DNA from: PALSA-505 sp036267135
GTDB taxonomy: Bacteria; Actinomycetota; Actinomycetes; Streptosporangiales; Streptosporangiaceae
Direction: 5' to 3'
Length of the DNA stretch: 64,000 nt
Assembly: GCA_036267135.1 (NCBI GenBank)
Contig: DATAWQ010000155.1
Location: 1 to 64,000, forward strand
A program made the position numbers and the translations under genes. A model generated the notes under the pieces. It did not search any database. It saw only the letters and a program-made list of their open reading frames with translations, and had not been told where the DNA came from. The stretch's first letter is position 1, and each line of letters starts with the position of its first letter. This document shows positions 24,554 through 33,566 of the stretch, piece by piece.

Positions 24554-25030
24554 ATGACGGGCACCGGGTACGTCGCGGCCTTCGAGGCGCCGATGCGGCT
24601 GGCCCTGGCCGAGGCCGCCGCGGCAGGATCCGACGTGCCGGTGGGCGCCGTGGTGCTGGACCAGGCCGGGGCCGTCATCGCCCGCGGCCGCAACCGCCGG
24701 GAGGCCACCGGCGACCCCACCGCGCACGCCGAGGTCGAGGCGATCCGCGCCGCGGCCAGGGTGGCCGGCGGCTGGCGCCTGGACGGCTGCACGCTCGTGG
24801 TCACGCTGGAACCGTGCACGATGTGCGCGGGCGCGATCACGCTGGCCCGGCTGGCGCGGCTCGTGTACGGCGCCGACGATCCAAAGGGCGGGGCGGCCGG
24901 CTCGCTGTGGGATGTGCTCCGCGACCGCCGTCTCGGTCATATGCCTGAGGTCATCCGGGGAGTCCTGGAGGACGAGTGCGGCGCCCTCCTCCGGGACTTT
25001 TTCGCCTCGCGCAGAACCGGGCAACAGTGA
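24554..25030 (+). CDS. tadA: tRNA-specific adenosine deaminase TadA
   Basis: A 158-residue zinc deaminase. Active-site motifs: THAHAEVEAIRAA-type HAE (His zinc ligand and Glu proton shuttle, about residue 58) and LEPCTMCAGAI (two Cys ligands, about residues 88-91). TadA converts adenosine to inosine at the wobble position of tRNA-Arg(ACG) and is essential in most bacteria. Length is standard. It follows its associated gene and precedes tRNA-Ser(CGA). Confidence 0.92.
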   Translation: MTGTGYVAAFEAPMRLALAEAAAAGSDVPVGAVVLDQAGAVIARGRNRREATGDPTAHAEVEAIRAAARVAGGWRLDGCTLVVTLEPCTMCAGAITLARLARLVYGADDPKGGAAGSLWDVLRDRRLGHMPEVIRGVLEDECGALLRDFFASRRTGQQ

Positions 25031-25141
25031 CAGTTTGCTTTCACCCGACTGCGGAACGATGACAGGCGGCCGGCCGTTCAGGCGGTAGATAACCCCGCCC
25101 TGATGCCACCTCATGGCCGCAATGCGGGTAAGCTCACCGGC

Positions 25142-25231
25142 GGTGGAGTCGCCTAGTGGCCGAGGGCGCACGCCTCGAAAGCGTGTGAGGGGGCAACCCC
25201 TCCGTGGGTTCAAATCCCACCTCCACCGCCA
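25142..25231 (+). tRNA. tRNA-Ser(CGA)
   Basis: A 90-base class II tRNA. The acceptor GGTGGAG (25142-25148) pairs with CTCCACC (25221-25227), discriminator G, and CCA is encoded (25229-25231). The anticodon stem-loop CGCCTCGAAAGCG carries CGA, decoding UCG. A long variable arm (GGGGGCAACCCCTC) marks it as Ser, and the T loop is TTCAAAT. Confidence 0.95.
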
Positions 25232-25364
25232 CTGCATGGCTGGCGCTGTTGAGCTGGCACCCCCGTGTTAGCTGGCACCGCCGTGATCCGGCGCGCCCAG
25301 GGGACGGGTGCGCGGCTCCGGATCTGGTTCATATGGGCCTGAACACTCTGGTCGGGAGGGCAGT

Positions 25365-26582
25365 GTGCTAGAGCCACAGAGCACCGCTCTCTTCCTGGTG
25401 TGCATGCTGACGTTCGTCGGGCTCGCCTGGTGGATGGTCGTGGCCAAGCAGGTAGTTTTCCGCGTGCTGGCGGCTTGCCTGGCCTTCGTGCCCGCGATGC
25501 TGTTCGGGGTGGCGGCGGTCAACAAGTATTACGACTACTACCAAACCTGGGGCGCGGCGGTCGCCGACTTCACCGGGCAAAGCGGCGGCCAGGCCCCGTC
25601 GATCGACTCCACCGACACCATGACCAGCCAAAAGTTCAGCAAAATCTTGCGTGGAGAGATCAACAAGGCCGCGGCGGAGCAGCAGGGCGTGGTGGTCCCT
25701 GTGACTGTGCCCGGCCCGCTCAGCCACATCAGGCGCACCGTGCTCATCTTCCTGCCACCACAGTATTTCCAGACCTCTTACGCCGATTACCGGTTCCCGG
25801 TGATCGAGCTGTACCCCGGGTACCCCGGCTTCCCCCGGGACTGGATCAACATGATGGGCGTCAACAGCAACCTGGACGCCATCGTCAGCGACGGGCTGGC
25901 CAAGCCGGTGGTCCTGGTCATGCCCGACATCGAAGGTGCCAGCCACCGCTCGCTGGAGTGCCTGAACCTGCCCGGCGGCTTCCAGGACGCGACCTATCTG
26001 GCCAGGGACGTGCCGGACTTCGTGGCCCGTACGCTCCGGGTGCAGCCGCCCGGCCGGGCCTGGGGTCAGGCGGGCTACTCCGAGGGTGGCTTCTGCGCCG
26101 CCAACCTGGCCCTGCGGTACCCCAGGGACTACGGGTACGCGGGGGTGCTCAGCGGGTACTTCAATCCGCTACGGGTGCTCACCAGCAAGACCTACACCTT
26201 CCCGTTCCCCGACGACCCCGCGCTGAGACAGGGCAACACCCCGCTCGACGAGGTCGCGCTGATACCGAACTCGACGCATGTGCCGCTGTTCTGGCTGGGA
26301 GCGGGCGGCGCCGACGCTCAGGACGTGTCGGCGGCCCGGGCTTTCCAGCAGGTGCTGCTGCCACGGCAGCCCAACGTGCAGCTCAGGCTCTGGCCAAATG
26401 GCGGGCATACGGGGAACACCTGGCGGGGATTGCTCGACCCGATGCTGGAGTGGATGACCAAGGGCCTGACCCAGGCCGCGGAAGCCAGCAGCCACCACGG
26501 CCAGGGCAAGCAACCGCCCGGCCTCCTGGTGCCGTGCCCGACCTGCCTGGACGGACACGGCACCACGCGCGGGTCAGCCTGA
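25365..26582 (+). CDS. membrane-anchored alpha/beta hydrolase (esterase D/Ag85-like)
   Basis: A 405-residue protein with two N-terminal TM helices (STALFLVCMLTFVGLAWWMV and FRVLAACLAFVPAMLFGVAA) and an extracytoplasmic alpha/beta-hydrolase of the esterase D/antigen 85 type. The nucleophile elbow is GQAGYSEGGFCAANLALRYP, with Ser in GxSxGG; the His is probably in LWPNGGHTGNTW. It may act on cell-envelope lipids or glycans. GTG 25365 has GGGAGGG about five bases upstream, which decides the start. The 3' end overlaps the convergent S9 peptidase by 9 bases. Confidence 0.78.
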   Translation: MLEPQSTALFLVCMLTFVGLAWWMVVAKQVVFRVLAACLAFVPAMLFGVAAVNKYYDYYQTWGAAVADFTGQSGGQAPSIDSTDTMTSQKFSKILRGEINKAAAEQQGVVVPVTVPGPLSHIRRTVLIFLPPQYFQTSYADYRFPVIELYPGYPGFPRDWINMMGVNSNLDAIVSDGLAKPVVLVMPDIEGASHRSLECLNLPGGFQDATYLARDVPDFVARTLRVQPPGRAWGQAGYSEGGFCAANLALRYPRDYGYAGVLSGYFNPLRVLTSKTYTFPFPDDPALRQGNTPLDEVALIPNSTHVPLFWLGAGGADAQDVSAARAFQQVLLPRQPNVQLRLWPNGGHTGNTWRGLLDPMLEWMTKGLTQAAEASSHHGQGKQPPGLLVPCPTCLDGHGTTRGSA

Positions 26583-28436
26583 CTCAGCCCGGCCGCCGAG
26601 GTGCTTGGCCAGGAACTTGTCGGCCGCGGCGTAGAACCGCAGCCGGTTCTGCGGCTTGGCGAACCCGTGCCCCTCGTCGGGGAACAGCATGTACTCGTGG
26701 TCGATCCCGGCCCGGCGCAGCGCCTCGACGATCTGCTCGGATTCGCTCTGCTTCACCCTGGGGTCGTTGGCGCCCTGCGCGATCAGCAGCGGGATCCGGA
26801 TCTGGTCGGCCCGCGACAGCGGCGACCTGGACCAGAGGAACTCTTCCTCGGTGTCCGGGTTACCCACCCGGCGATGGAACTGGGAGATCATCGGGGCCCA
26901 GTACGGTGGGATCGTCGCGATCAGGGTCTTCAGGTTGGATGGGCCCACGATGTCGACCGCGCAGCAGAAAACGTCCGAATTGAACGCGGCCCCGGCCAGT
27001 GCCGCGTAGCCGCCGTAGGAGCCGCCGTAGATCGCCACCCGCTTCGGGTCCGCCCAGCCCTGGGCGGTGACGTGGTCCACCGCGTCGAGCAGGTCGGTCT
27101 GCATCTTGGCGCCCCACTCCCGGTCCCCGGCGTTGACGAACGTCTTGCCGTAACCGGTGGAGCCGCGGAAGTTCACCTGGACGCACAGGTAGCCGCGATT
27201 GGCCAGCCACTGCGCCTCCGGGTGGTAGCCCCAGTAGTCGCGGGCCCACGGGCCGCCGTGCACGTTCAGCACGGTCGGCAGCCCAGCGCGCTCCGCGCCG
27301 ACCGGGAACGTCAGGTATCCGTGGATGGTCAGGCCGTCCCGCGCGGTGAACGAGAACGGCTCCATCGCGGCGAGCTCGTAGCGATCCAGTTCGGGCCGGG
27401 CCTCGAACAGGAACCGGCCGCTGCGGCTGGCCCGGTCGTAGCTGAAGTACGCGGCCGAACCGGTGTCGTTGGTGAAGGCGAGCAGCCAGATCGCGTCGGT
27501 GTCGTCGCCGCCGGAGAACATCGGGTCGCCCGGGTGTAGCGCCCTGATCGCCGCCAGGTCGGCCTCGAGCGAGGGGTCGAGCACGATGTAGCGCGACCGG
27601 TCCTTGCGCACCGTGACGATCTGCGGCTCCCGGGTCTGCGGGTGCAGCCTGACGTCGGTCACGTCCGCCTCGGCGTCGGCGGCCAGCACCTCGGTGGCCC
27701 CCGTGGCCACATTGATCAGCACCAGGCTGGCCGTGTCCGTGTCGAGTGAGCTCTGCGCGAGCAGCGAGCCGCCGTCCGCGGTGAACTCGAGCGGCCCGGT
27801 GGTCAGCATGTCCTCGGCCGGGATGCGCAGCAGCAGCCGCCACGGTGCTGGCTGCTGGTGGGCCTCCGCGCGGTCGCGGACCATCACGTCGGCACTGCCG
27901 TCGGCGTGCGGGGCCATCCCCGCCCTGACGGTCAGGTCCGCGTCCGCGACGAAACCGACGAAACCCGGGTTCTCCAGCTCCTTGACCAGCTCACCGGACA
28001 CCAGGTCGAGCCGGTAGACGTCGTGCAGCTCGGGGTTGTCCCGGTTCAGCCCGACCAGCACCTCGGTGGGGAACTTAGGCTCGGTGGCGACGATCCTGGC
28101 CTGCACGTTCTCAAACGGGGTCAGGTCACGGCGCCCGCCGGTCACCAGGTCGACGTCGTGCAGCCGCCAGTTCTCGTCGCCGCCGGTGTCCTGCACGTAC
28201 AGCAGGTGACGGCCGTCGTGGGCCCAGGTGAAGTCCCTGATGCCTCGGTCGGTGTCGTCGGTGATCACGCGTGCGGCCGCCCAGTCGACCCCCTCGTCGT
28301 TCACGGCGGCCACCCACACGTTCAGCACGCCTTCGTGCGGCGCGATCCAGGCGAGCTGGGTGCCATCGGGTGAGATCGACGGCTGCACCCTCTCCGGGTT
28401 GCCGAAAATAACCTTCAGCGGAAGCAGTTCTGTCAT
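26574..28436 (-). CDS. S9-family prolyl oligopeptidase-like peptidase
   Basis: A 620-residue serine peptidase of family S9 (S9C-like). The N-terminal ~370 residues form a beta-propeller that gates the active site (repeats such as PSISPDGTQLAWIAPHEGVL). The C-terminal alpha/beta-hydrolase has the triad: Ser in VAIYGGSYGGYAALAGAAF, Asp in LIAQGANDPRVKQSES and His in FPDEGHGFAKPQNR. It cleaves short peptides, probably in the cytoplasm since no signal peptide is present. ATG 28436 matches the family start; ATG 28451 is an alternative. The open frame runs on upstream through the XRE gene, but that part is a shadow. Confidence 0.88.
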   Translation of the reverse strand: MTELLPLKVIFGNPERVQPSISPDGTQLAWIAPHEGVLNVWVAAVNDEGVDWAAARVITDDTDRGIRDFTWAHDGRHLLYVQDTGGDENWRLHDVDLVTGGRRDLTPFENVQARIVATEPKFPTEVLVGLNRDNPELHDVYRLDLVSGELVKELENPGFVGFVADADLTVRAGMAPHADGSADVMVRDRAEAHQQPAPWRLLLRIPAEDMLTTGPLEFTADGGSLLAQSSLDTDTASLVLINVATGATEVLAADAEADVTDVRLHPQTREPQIVTVRKDRSRYIVLDPSLEADLAAIRALHPGDPMFSGGDDTDAIWLLAFTNDTGSAAYFSYDRASRSGRFLFEARPELDRYELAAMEPFSFTARDGLTIHGYLTFPVGAERAGLPTVLNVHGGPWARDYWGYHPEAQWLANRGYLCVQVNFRGSTGYGKTFVNAGDREWGAKMQTDLLDAVDHVTAQGWADPKRVAIYGGSYGGYAALAGAAFNSDVFCCAVDIVGPSNLKTLIATIPPYWAPMISQFHRRVGNPDTEEEFLWSRSPLSRADQIRIPLLIAQGANDPRVKQSESEQIVEALRRAGIDHEYMLFPDEGHGFAKPQNRLRFYAAADKFLAKHLGGRAESG

Positions 28437-28474
28437 GTCCTCTTCTCTCATGTCCCCACTCTCACGACATCTGC

Positions 28475-29305
28475 CTAGCATGCCCGGGTGAGTGCCCCAG
28501 TCGCGAACGACACAGCCGTGGGTTCGTCGGCCGGGTAGAACGACTCGATCGCCAGCTCCGCCACGGTGACGTCCATCGGCGTGCCGATCACCGTCGTCAT
28601 GCTGAAGAACGAAAGCTCCTGCTCGCCGTGCCGGTAGCGCAGTGGTGCCACGACCTGGGGTGCCACGACCTGGGGTGCCACGATCCCGGCCGCCGCCGGC
28701 GGGCTGTCCTGGCCGCCCGGGTAGCCGAGCAGTTCGGCGTGCAGCTCGGCCAGCCGGGGGTCGCCGGTGCTGTGGACCTGCTGGCCCAGCCGGGTCAGCA
28801 GGTGCGCGCGCCACTGCGCCAGGTTGATGATCCTGGGCGCCATGCCGTCCGGGTGCAGGCTCAGCCGCAGCACGTTCACCGGCGGCTCCAGCAGTTCGGG
28901 CGCGGCCCCCGCGGTCAGCAACGCCACCCCCGCGCTGGCGTCGATCAGCTCCCACCACCGGTTGACCACCACGGCCGGGTACGGCGCCGGGCTGTCCAGC
29001 ACCCGGCGCAATGCGGCCCGGACCGCGGCGAGCTCGGGCTCGTCCAACCCGTGCTCGGGGTAGGCCGGCGCGTAGCCGCCCGCCAGCAACAGGGCGTTGC
29101 GATCGCGGAGCGGCACGTCGAGGTGCTCGCTCAGGCGCAGGATCATGCCGCTGGTCGGCCGGGACCGGCCGGTCTCGACGAAGGACAGGTGCCGCGCCGA
29201 GATCTCGGCCGCGATGGCCAGGTCGAGCTGGCTCAGCCGGCGGCGCTGGCGCCACTCGCGCAGCAGATCCCCCACCGCTCTGGCCGACGGGCGGGGCGCG
29301 CTCAT
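28475..29305 (-). CDS. XRE regulator with MmyB-like ligand domain
   Basis: A 276-residue regulator: XRE helix-turn-helix at about residues 7-65 (RRRLSQLDLAIAAEISARHL, then FVETGRSRPTSGMILRLSEH) and an MmyB-like C-terminal domain (VVVNRWWELIDASAGVALLT) thought to bind a fatty-acid-like ligand. A 15-bp tandem repeat puts APQVV units near residue 210. Such genes are commonly divergent from a single enzyme gene that they control; here the neighbour is a SnoaL-like gene, with a perfect 17-bp palindrome between. ATG 29305 is preferred over GTG 29314. Confidence 0.88.
   Translation of the reverse strand: MSAPRPSARAVGDLLREWRQRRRLSQLDLAIAAEISARHLSFVETGRSRPTSGMILRLSEHLDVPLRDRNALLLAGGYAPAYPEHGLDEPELAAVRAALRRVLDSPAPYPAVVVNRWWELIDASAGVALLTAGAAPELLEPPVNVLRLSLHPDGMAPRIINLAQWRAHLLTRLGQQVHSTGDPRLAELHAELLGYPGGQDSPPAAAGIVAPQVVAPQVVAPLRYRHGEQELSFFSMTTVIGTPMDVTVAELAIESFYPADEPTAVSFATGALTRAC
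28645..28683. repeat. short 15-bp tandem repeat in MmyB-type gene
   Basis: Two and a half units of GTGCCACGACCTGGG, encoding APQVV twice on the minus strand in a loop of the ligand-binding domain. Same period as the arrays at 18147 and 19160. Confidence 0.7.
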
Positions 29306-29371
29306 CACGGTCACGGCGCGAGTCTACCGGCCCTGCTCAGGCTGGCCATTACCTCTGGGATAAGGGTTGAA

Positions 29372-29388
29372 ATTACCTGCCAGGTAAT
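29372..29388. promoter_or_regulatory. 17-bp palindromic operator
   Basis: ATTACCTGCCAGGTAAT is a perfect palindrome around a central C. A half-site-like ATTACCT also occurs at 29348-29354. It lies between the divergent MmyB-type regulator (start 29305) and the SnoaL-like gene (start 29466), so it is the likely binding site of that regulator. Confidence 0.8.
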
Positions 29389-29465
29389 CGACACCTTGAC
29401 GTCCGACCGGTCACTCTCGGCGTGTCACGAACTCGTCAACCCAGACACCGGAGAGGAAAATCCCG

Positions 29466-29819
29466 ATGCAGGACACCATCGAGCGCTACATCGAGAGCTG
29501 GAACCAGACCGACCCACAGGCCCGGCGTGACCAAATCGCTGAGCTGTGGGCGGCCGACGCCAGCTACACCGACCCGATGGCGCAGGCCCACGGCCACGAC
29601 GAAATCGACAAGCTGGTCGCCGGCGCCCAGGCTCAGTTCCCCGGCCTGACCTTCCATCTGATCGGGCCGGTGGACGCCCACCACCAGCAGGCCAGGTTCA
29701 CCTGGGGCCTGGGCCCGGCGGGCGCGGAGCCGCTGGTGATCGGCTTCGACGTCGCCGTGGCCGGCCAGGACGGCCGCCTGACCAGCGTCCTTGGCTTCCT
29801 GGACAAGGTCCCCGCCTGA
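29466..29819 (+). CDS. SnoaL-like (NTF2-fold) protein
   Basis: A 117-residue NTF2/SnoaL-like cone protein, starting MQDTIERYIESWNQTDPQAR with the usual acidic/aromatic helix, then LWAADASYTDPMAQAHGHDE and a C-terminal sheet (ARFTWGLGPAGAEPLVIGFD). Members are isomerases, hydrolases or ligand binders; no reaction can be assigned. A GGAGAGGA ribosome-binding site lies about eight bases before ATG 29466. It is the probable sole target of the divergent MmyB-type regulator. Confidence 0.85.
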   Translation: MQDTIERYIESWNQTDPQARRDQIAELWAADASYTDPMAQAHGHDEIDKLVAGAQAQFPGLTFHLIGPVDAHHQQARFTWGLGPAGAEPLVIGFDVAVAGQDGRLTSVLGFLDKVPA

Positions 29820-29975
29820 TCCGCCGCGGCCCGGGTCGCGACCACCGTGGCCCGGGCGGCCCGGGCGGCCGGACGGCGGCCGGGTGCGGTTTCTGAACCC
29901 CGCCCCCCTGATCTTCCCCCGGCACCCCCTGAGCCGGACCGCCGCACCGCCCCGCGCTGGTAATTTCGAGGCACC

Positions 29976-30344
29976 ATGTCCTCGTCACGCACCGTGCGCG
30001 AGAACGGTGGCTCAGCGGCTGAGCGGGTCCGGCGCATCCTGGAACTGGGTCTGGGTGGAGACTGGCCCAGTTCAGAGCAGGTCGCGGCCCGGCTTTCGGT
30101 CAGCCTGCAGCACCTGCGCCGCCGGCTGCGCGAGGAGGGCACCTCGATCGGCCAGATTCGCGAGGAGATCCTCAAGGACGCGGCCATCGCCAGCCTGACC
30201 CGCGGCGAGGAGCCGGTGAGTGAGCTGTCCGCCCGGCTCGGGTTCTCCGAGCCCAGCGCGTTCCGCCGCGCCTTCCGGCGGTGGACCGGCTCCCCTCCCG
30301 GCGCCTACCGGCCCGGCCCCGATTCGCCCGAGCCGGATGGCTAG
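29976..30344 (+). CDS. AraC-type HTH protein, no sensor domain
   Basis: A 122-residue protein consisting essentially of one AraC/XylS double-HTH domain: ILELGLGGDWPSSEQVAARL then SVSLQHLRRRLREEGTSIGQ and the second HTH VSELSARLGFSEPSAFRRAF with the family signature RAFRRWTGSPPGAYR. Family regulators are usually 270-330 residues with an N-terminal sensor domain, absent here. It may be a stand-alone small regulator or the remnant of a truncated gene; upstream 29820-29975 shows no sensor-domain remains. It is followed by a strong hairpin. Confidence 0.75.
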   Translation: MSSSRTVRENGGSAAERVRRILELGLGGDWPSSEQVAARLSVSLQHLRRRLREEGTSIGQIREEILKDAAIASLTRGEEPVSELSARLGFSEPSAFRRAFRRWTGSPPGAYRPGPDSPEPDG

Positions 30345-30356
30345 GCCTCTTTTCTA

Positions 30357-30403
30357 ACTGAACGGTGGCCATGACCAAGCCGGTGCTATGGCCACCGTTC
30401 AGT
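30357..30403. terminator. strong bidirectional hairpin
   Basis: A perfect 16-bp inverted repeat, ACTGAACGGTGGCCAT (30357-30372) and ATGGCCACCGTTCAGT (30388-30403), with a 15-base loop. It sits exactly between the convergent AraC-type gene and the acyl-CoA synthetase, as expected for a shared terminator. It lacks a U-run on either side, and the length and perfection of the arms are unusual. Confidence 0.75.
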
Positions 30404-30424
30404 AAGCCAATAACTGCGACCCAC

Positions 30425-31930
30425 CTAGATGCTGCGGCCGGTGTCGGCCCAGTAGGGGGCGCGCAGCTTCCGCTTGAACAGCTTGCCGGTCTCCTCGCGG
30501 GGCAGTTCAGCGGTGAAGACGACCACCTTGGGGGCCTTGTAGCCCGCCAGCGTGCGGTGCACGTAGCCGCGCACGTCGTCCTCGGTTAGGCTCGCCCCCG
30601 GCTCCAGTTCGATGTGCGCGGCCAGCGCCTCGCCGAAATCCTCGTCGGGTATGCCGAACACGGCGCTGTCCCGCACCCCGGCGAGCTCGCTCAGGGCGGC
30701 CTCGATCTCGGCCGGGTAGATGTTCACCCCGCCGGAGATCACCATGTCGCTGGCCCGGTCGGTCAGGTACAGGAATCCGTCGGCGTCCACCCGGCCGACG
30801 TCGCCCACGGTCACGAACCCGGCCAGCTCCATGGCCCGGCGCTTCGCCTCGTCGCCCAGGTAGCTGAAGGCAGGCCACCAGCCCGGCGGCTTGACGTACA
30901 CGGTCCCCACCTCCCCGGTGGGGACGTCCGCGCCGTCGCCGCCGACGATGCGGATCGCGGCGTCGTCCACGGGCGCGCCGACCGTGCCGGGATGGGCCAG
31001 CCAGGATGTGGAGTCACACCACACCACCGGGCCGGTCTCGGTGCCGCCGTAGTACTCGGCCACGATAGGCCCGAGCCAGTCGATGATCTGCCGCTTGAGC
31101 CCCACCGGGCACGGTGCCGCCGTGTGCACGATCTTGGTCAGCGAGGACAGGTCGTACCCGGTCCTGACCTCCTCGGGCAGCCGCAGCAGCCGGGTGAACA
31201 TGGTCGGCACCATCTGGATCTGCTGGATCCGGTGCCGCTGCACCAGCGCCAGGAGTTGCTCGGCGTCGAAGCTCGCCATGATGGTCACGTCCATGCCGAG
31301 CACGGCCGCCACCGAGGCCAGCACGTTGGGCGCGGCGTGGTACATCGGCGCGGGGATCAGCGTGCGGATGCCGGGACCCAGTCCGAAGCGCTCCATCAGC
31401 GCGCCGGCCATGTTCAGTGTCTGGTCGAGGTCGATTTTCTCGCGGATCACGCCCTTGGGCCTGCCGGTGGTGCCCGAGGTATAGATGACCCCGGGGCGGG
31501 GGAGGCCAACCGGCGTGGCGGCGGGTTCCTGCGCGGCCAGCCAGACCTCGAGTTCGAGCCGGGGCTGGCCGGTGCGCGGCACGCCGGGCTGCGGCACCTC
31601 GATGACCTGGACGCCGGCCGGTGCGGCCGCGGTCACCACCGGCACGAACTCCGAGTGGGCGAACACGGCCTTGGCGCCGCTGTCGGCCAGCAGGTAGCCA
31701 AGCTCGTCGCCGCGCCAGTGCCAGTTGACCGGCACCGGGCTGGCCCCGGCCCGGCTGATCCCCATCGTCAGCTCCATGAACTCGACCGAGTTGCGCAGCA
31801 CCTGGGCCACCGTGTCCCCGTCGCCCACGCCGAGCGCGGCCAGCCCACCCGCGATCAGCGCGGCCCGTTCGTGCGCCTGGGCATACGTGCGCTCGGTCTC
31901 GTCGCAGCGGATCGCGGGCTCTGCGCTCAT
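30425..31930 (-). CDS. acyl-CoA synthetase, AMP-forming
   Basis: A 501-residue ANL-superfamily ligase. The AMP-binding P-loop is VIYTSGTTGRPKGVIREK, the adenine motif YYGGTETGPV, and the C-terminal hinge/lysine region VGDVGRVDADGFLYLTDRAS and KLFKRKLR. It activates a carboxylic acid as acyl-AMP and then as the CoA thioester (FadD-like). The closest substrate class (fatty, aryl or other acid) cannot be told. It is transcribed away from the divergent ROK regulator. Confidence 0.88.
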   Translation of the reverse strand: MSAEPAIRCDETERTYAQAHERAALIAGGLAALGVGDGDTVAQVLRNSVEFMELTMGISRAGASPVPVNWHWRGDELGYLLADSGAKAVFAHSEFVPVVTAAAPAGVQVIEVPQPGVPRTGQPRLELEVWLAAQEPAATPVGLPRPGVIYTSGTTGRPKGVIREKIDLDQTLNMAGALMERFGLGPGIRTLIPAPMYHAAPNVLASVAAVLGMDVTIMASFDAEQLLALVQRHRIQQIQMVPTMFTRLLRLPEEVRTGYDLSSLTKIVHTAAPCPVGLKRQIIDWLGPIVAEYYGGTETGPVVWCDSTSWLAHPGTVGAPVDDAAIRIVGGDGADVPTGEVGTVYVKPPGWWPAFSYLGDEAKRRAMELAGFVTVGDVGRVDADGFLYLTDRASDMVISGGVNIYPAEIEAALSELAGVRDSAVFGIPDEDFGEALAAHIELEPGASLTEDDVRGYVHRTLAGYKAPKVVVFTAELPREETGKLFKRKLRAPYWADTGRSI

Positions 31931-32084
31931 CGTCGGCGGTTCCTTTCGCGCTGGTGCACGCCGGATTTCTCTACCTTAGAGAGCCAGTGCAGCCCAGGGT
32001 CACAGCAGCACGGGGCCACCGCAGCACGGGGCTTAAGTCAAGATTATTGTTGACATTAACGACCTGTTAAGTAGGCTATTGATC
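31931..32084. promoter_or_regulatory. divergent promoter region with sigma-70-like boxes
   Basis: Between the acyl-CoA synthetase and the ROK gene. TTGACA (32050-32055) and TAGGCT (32072-32077) form a good -35/-10 pair with 16 bases between them, reading towards ROK; transcription would begin a few bases before ATG 32085, a nearly leaderless message. The inverted TTAAC/GTTAA repeat between the boxes is a possible ROK operator. Confidence 0.5.
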
Positions 32085-33548
32085 ATGTCCGTAGCTGCTC
32101 GCCCGCGACAGGAGGACTTGGACCGGTCGACGCCTGGGCGCTCGCATTCCGAGGAGGCCAGGCGGGCCGCTGCCGCCCACCCCCGGCCCGATGGGGACAG
32201 GCGGGCCGTGGCCGCGCGCCCCCAGCACAAGGCCGGCCCGGCCGATGCCGGCGGAGAGTTCGATGAGGGGGGCGGGGGCGCGCGGCCGCAGCGCGGGGAC
32301 GTCGGCCGAGGGCACGATGAGGGGGGCGGGGGCGCGCGGTTGCGGCGGGAGGACGTCACCCGGACCGAGGACTGGCGGCGCACGGCCAACGCCAGCGCCG
32401 TGTTGCAGGCCGCGATGGATCACGGGCCGGTGGCGCGCAGCACCATCGCCCGGCTGGCCGGCCTCAGCCCGGCCGCGGTGAGCAGGCTGTGCGCCGAACT
32501 GGCCGGCACGGGGCTGCTGCGCGAGGTGCCGGAGGCGGTCACGGCGAACGGTGTGGGCCGGCCGCACGTGCCGGTCGAGGTGGACACCTCCCGCCGGGTG
32601 GCCTGTGGGCTGCACATCGCGTTCAGGTACGCGACGCTCGCGCTGGTGGATCTGCACGGCCATGTGATCGCGCGGGAGCAGATCGAGCATCCGGCGGCCG
32701 ATCCCACGGTGGTGCTGTCGCGGATCGCCCGGCGGCTGCCCGAATTCGCCGCCGAGCAAGCCGGCGGCCGGACGCCGCTGGGGCTCGGCGTGGCCAGCGG
32801 CGGGTGGGTGGACCGCGAGCACGGGGTGATCATGGAGAACGCCCCGCTCGGCTGGCGCAACGTGCCGGTTCGCGAGCTGATGACGGCCGCCACCGGGCTG
32901 CCGGTGTACGTGGACAGCCACTCCCGGGCGCTGGCCCGGGCCGAGCAGTTGTTCGGCGACGCCAGGACCAGGCCCAGCGTGGTGCATCTGTTCGTGGGCA
33001 ACGTGGTGGACGCGGCGTTCGCGACCGGTGGGGCGGTGCACCACGGCCCACGCTCGGCCGCCGGTTCGGTCGCGCACCTGCCGCTGGCGGGGCGGGCCGA
33101 CCCGTGCTCGTGCGGCCGGCGTGGCTGCCTGGAGGCGGCCGTGTCCGACCGCGCGCTCGGGTTGCGGGCCGCCAGGCAGCAGATCACACCGGGCCCGGCG
33201 TTCGACGCGCTGCTGGACGCGGCCCGGGGTGGTGACCGGCGGGCCGTTGAGCTGTTCCGCGAACGGGCCAGGCTGGTGGGGGCCGCGGCCGCCGTGCTGC
33301 TCGACGTGCTCAACCCCGAGGTCCTGGTCATCACCGAGGCGGGCGCGATCTACCTGCCCGGGTGCCTGGACGAATTGCGGGCCGAGGTGAGCGAGCGATC
33401 CCGGCTGTGCCGCGATGCAGGGCGCTCGATCATCGCCACCAGTTTCGGCGGCGACGCGCTGCCGGTCGCGGCCAGCGCCGTGCTGCTCGACGCCGTCTAC
33501 ACCGACCCCCTGCGCCAGCGCCAGCCCGCGATGCCACGGGCTTCCTGA
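32085..33548 (+). CDS. ROK-family transcriptional regulator
   Basis: A 487-residue ROK regulator. A long, low-complexity N-terminus (~85 residues, including a duplicated 24-base DNA stretch) precedes a winged HTH (ARSTIARLAGLSPAAVSRLC) and the ROK sugar-kinase-like domain: LGLGVASGGWVDREHGVIME, then the zinc motif CSCGRRGCLEA. The family binds sugars or sugar phosphates and usually represses metabolic genes. It lies directly upstream of the sulfonate ABC operon and may control it (inference). The ATG at 32085 follows a near-consensus promoter. Confidence 0.85.
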   Translation: MSVAARPRQEDLDRSTPGRSHSEEARRAAAAHPRPDGDRRAVAARPQHKAGPADAGGEFDEGGGGARPQRGDVGRGHDEGGGGARLRREDVTRTEDWRRTANASAVLQAAMDHGPVARSTIARLAGLSPAAVSRLCAELAGTGLLREVPEAVTANGVGRPHVPVEVDTSRRVACGLHIAFRYATLALVDLHGHVIAREQIEHPAADPTVVLSRIARRLPEFAAEQAGGRTPLGLGVASGGWVDREHGVIMENAPLGWRNVPVRELMTAATGLPVYVDSHSRALARAEQLFGDARTRPSVVHLFVGNVVDAAFATGGAVHHGPRSAAGSVAHLPLAGRADPCSCGRRGCLEAAVSDRALGLRAARQQITPGPAFDALLDAARGGDRRAVELFRERARLVGAAAAVLLDVLNPEVLVITEAGAIYLPGCLDELRAEVSERSRLCRDAGRSIIATSFGGDALPVAASAVLLDAVYTDPLRQRQPAMPRAS

Positions 33549-33566
33549 CGCACGCGACGAGAGGCC

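Noticed and set aside
28437..29255. Upstream extension of the S9 peptidase frame (to 893 codons)
   Set aside because: The extra 273 codons overlap the MmyB-type regulator in another frame and are Arg/Ala-rich without motifs; the peptidase family starts near 28436.
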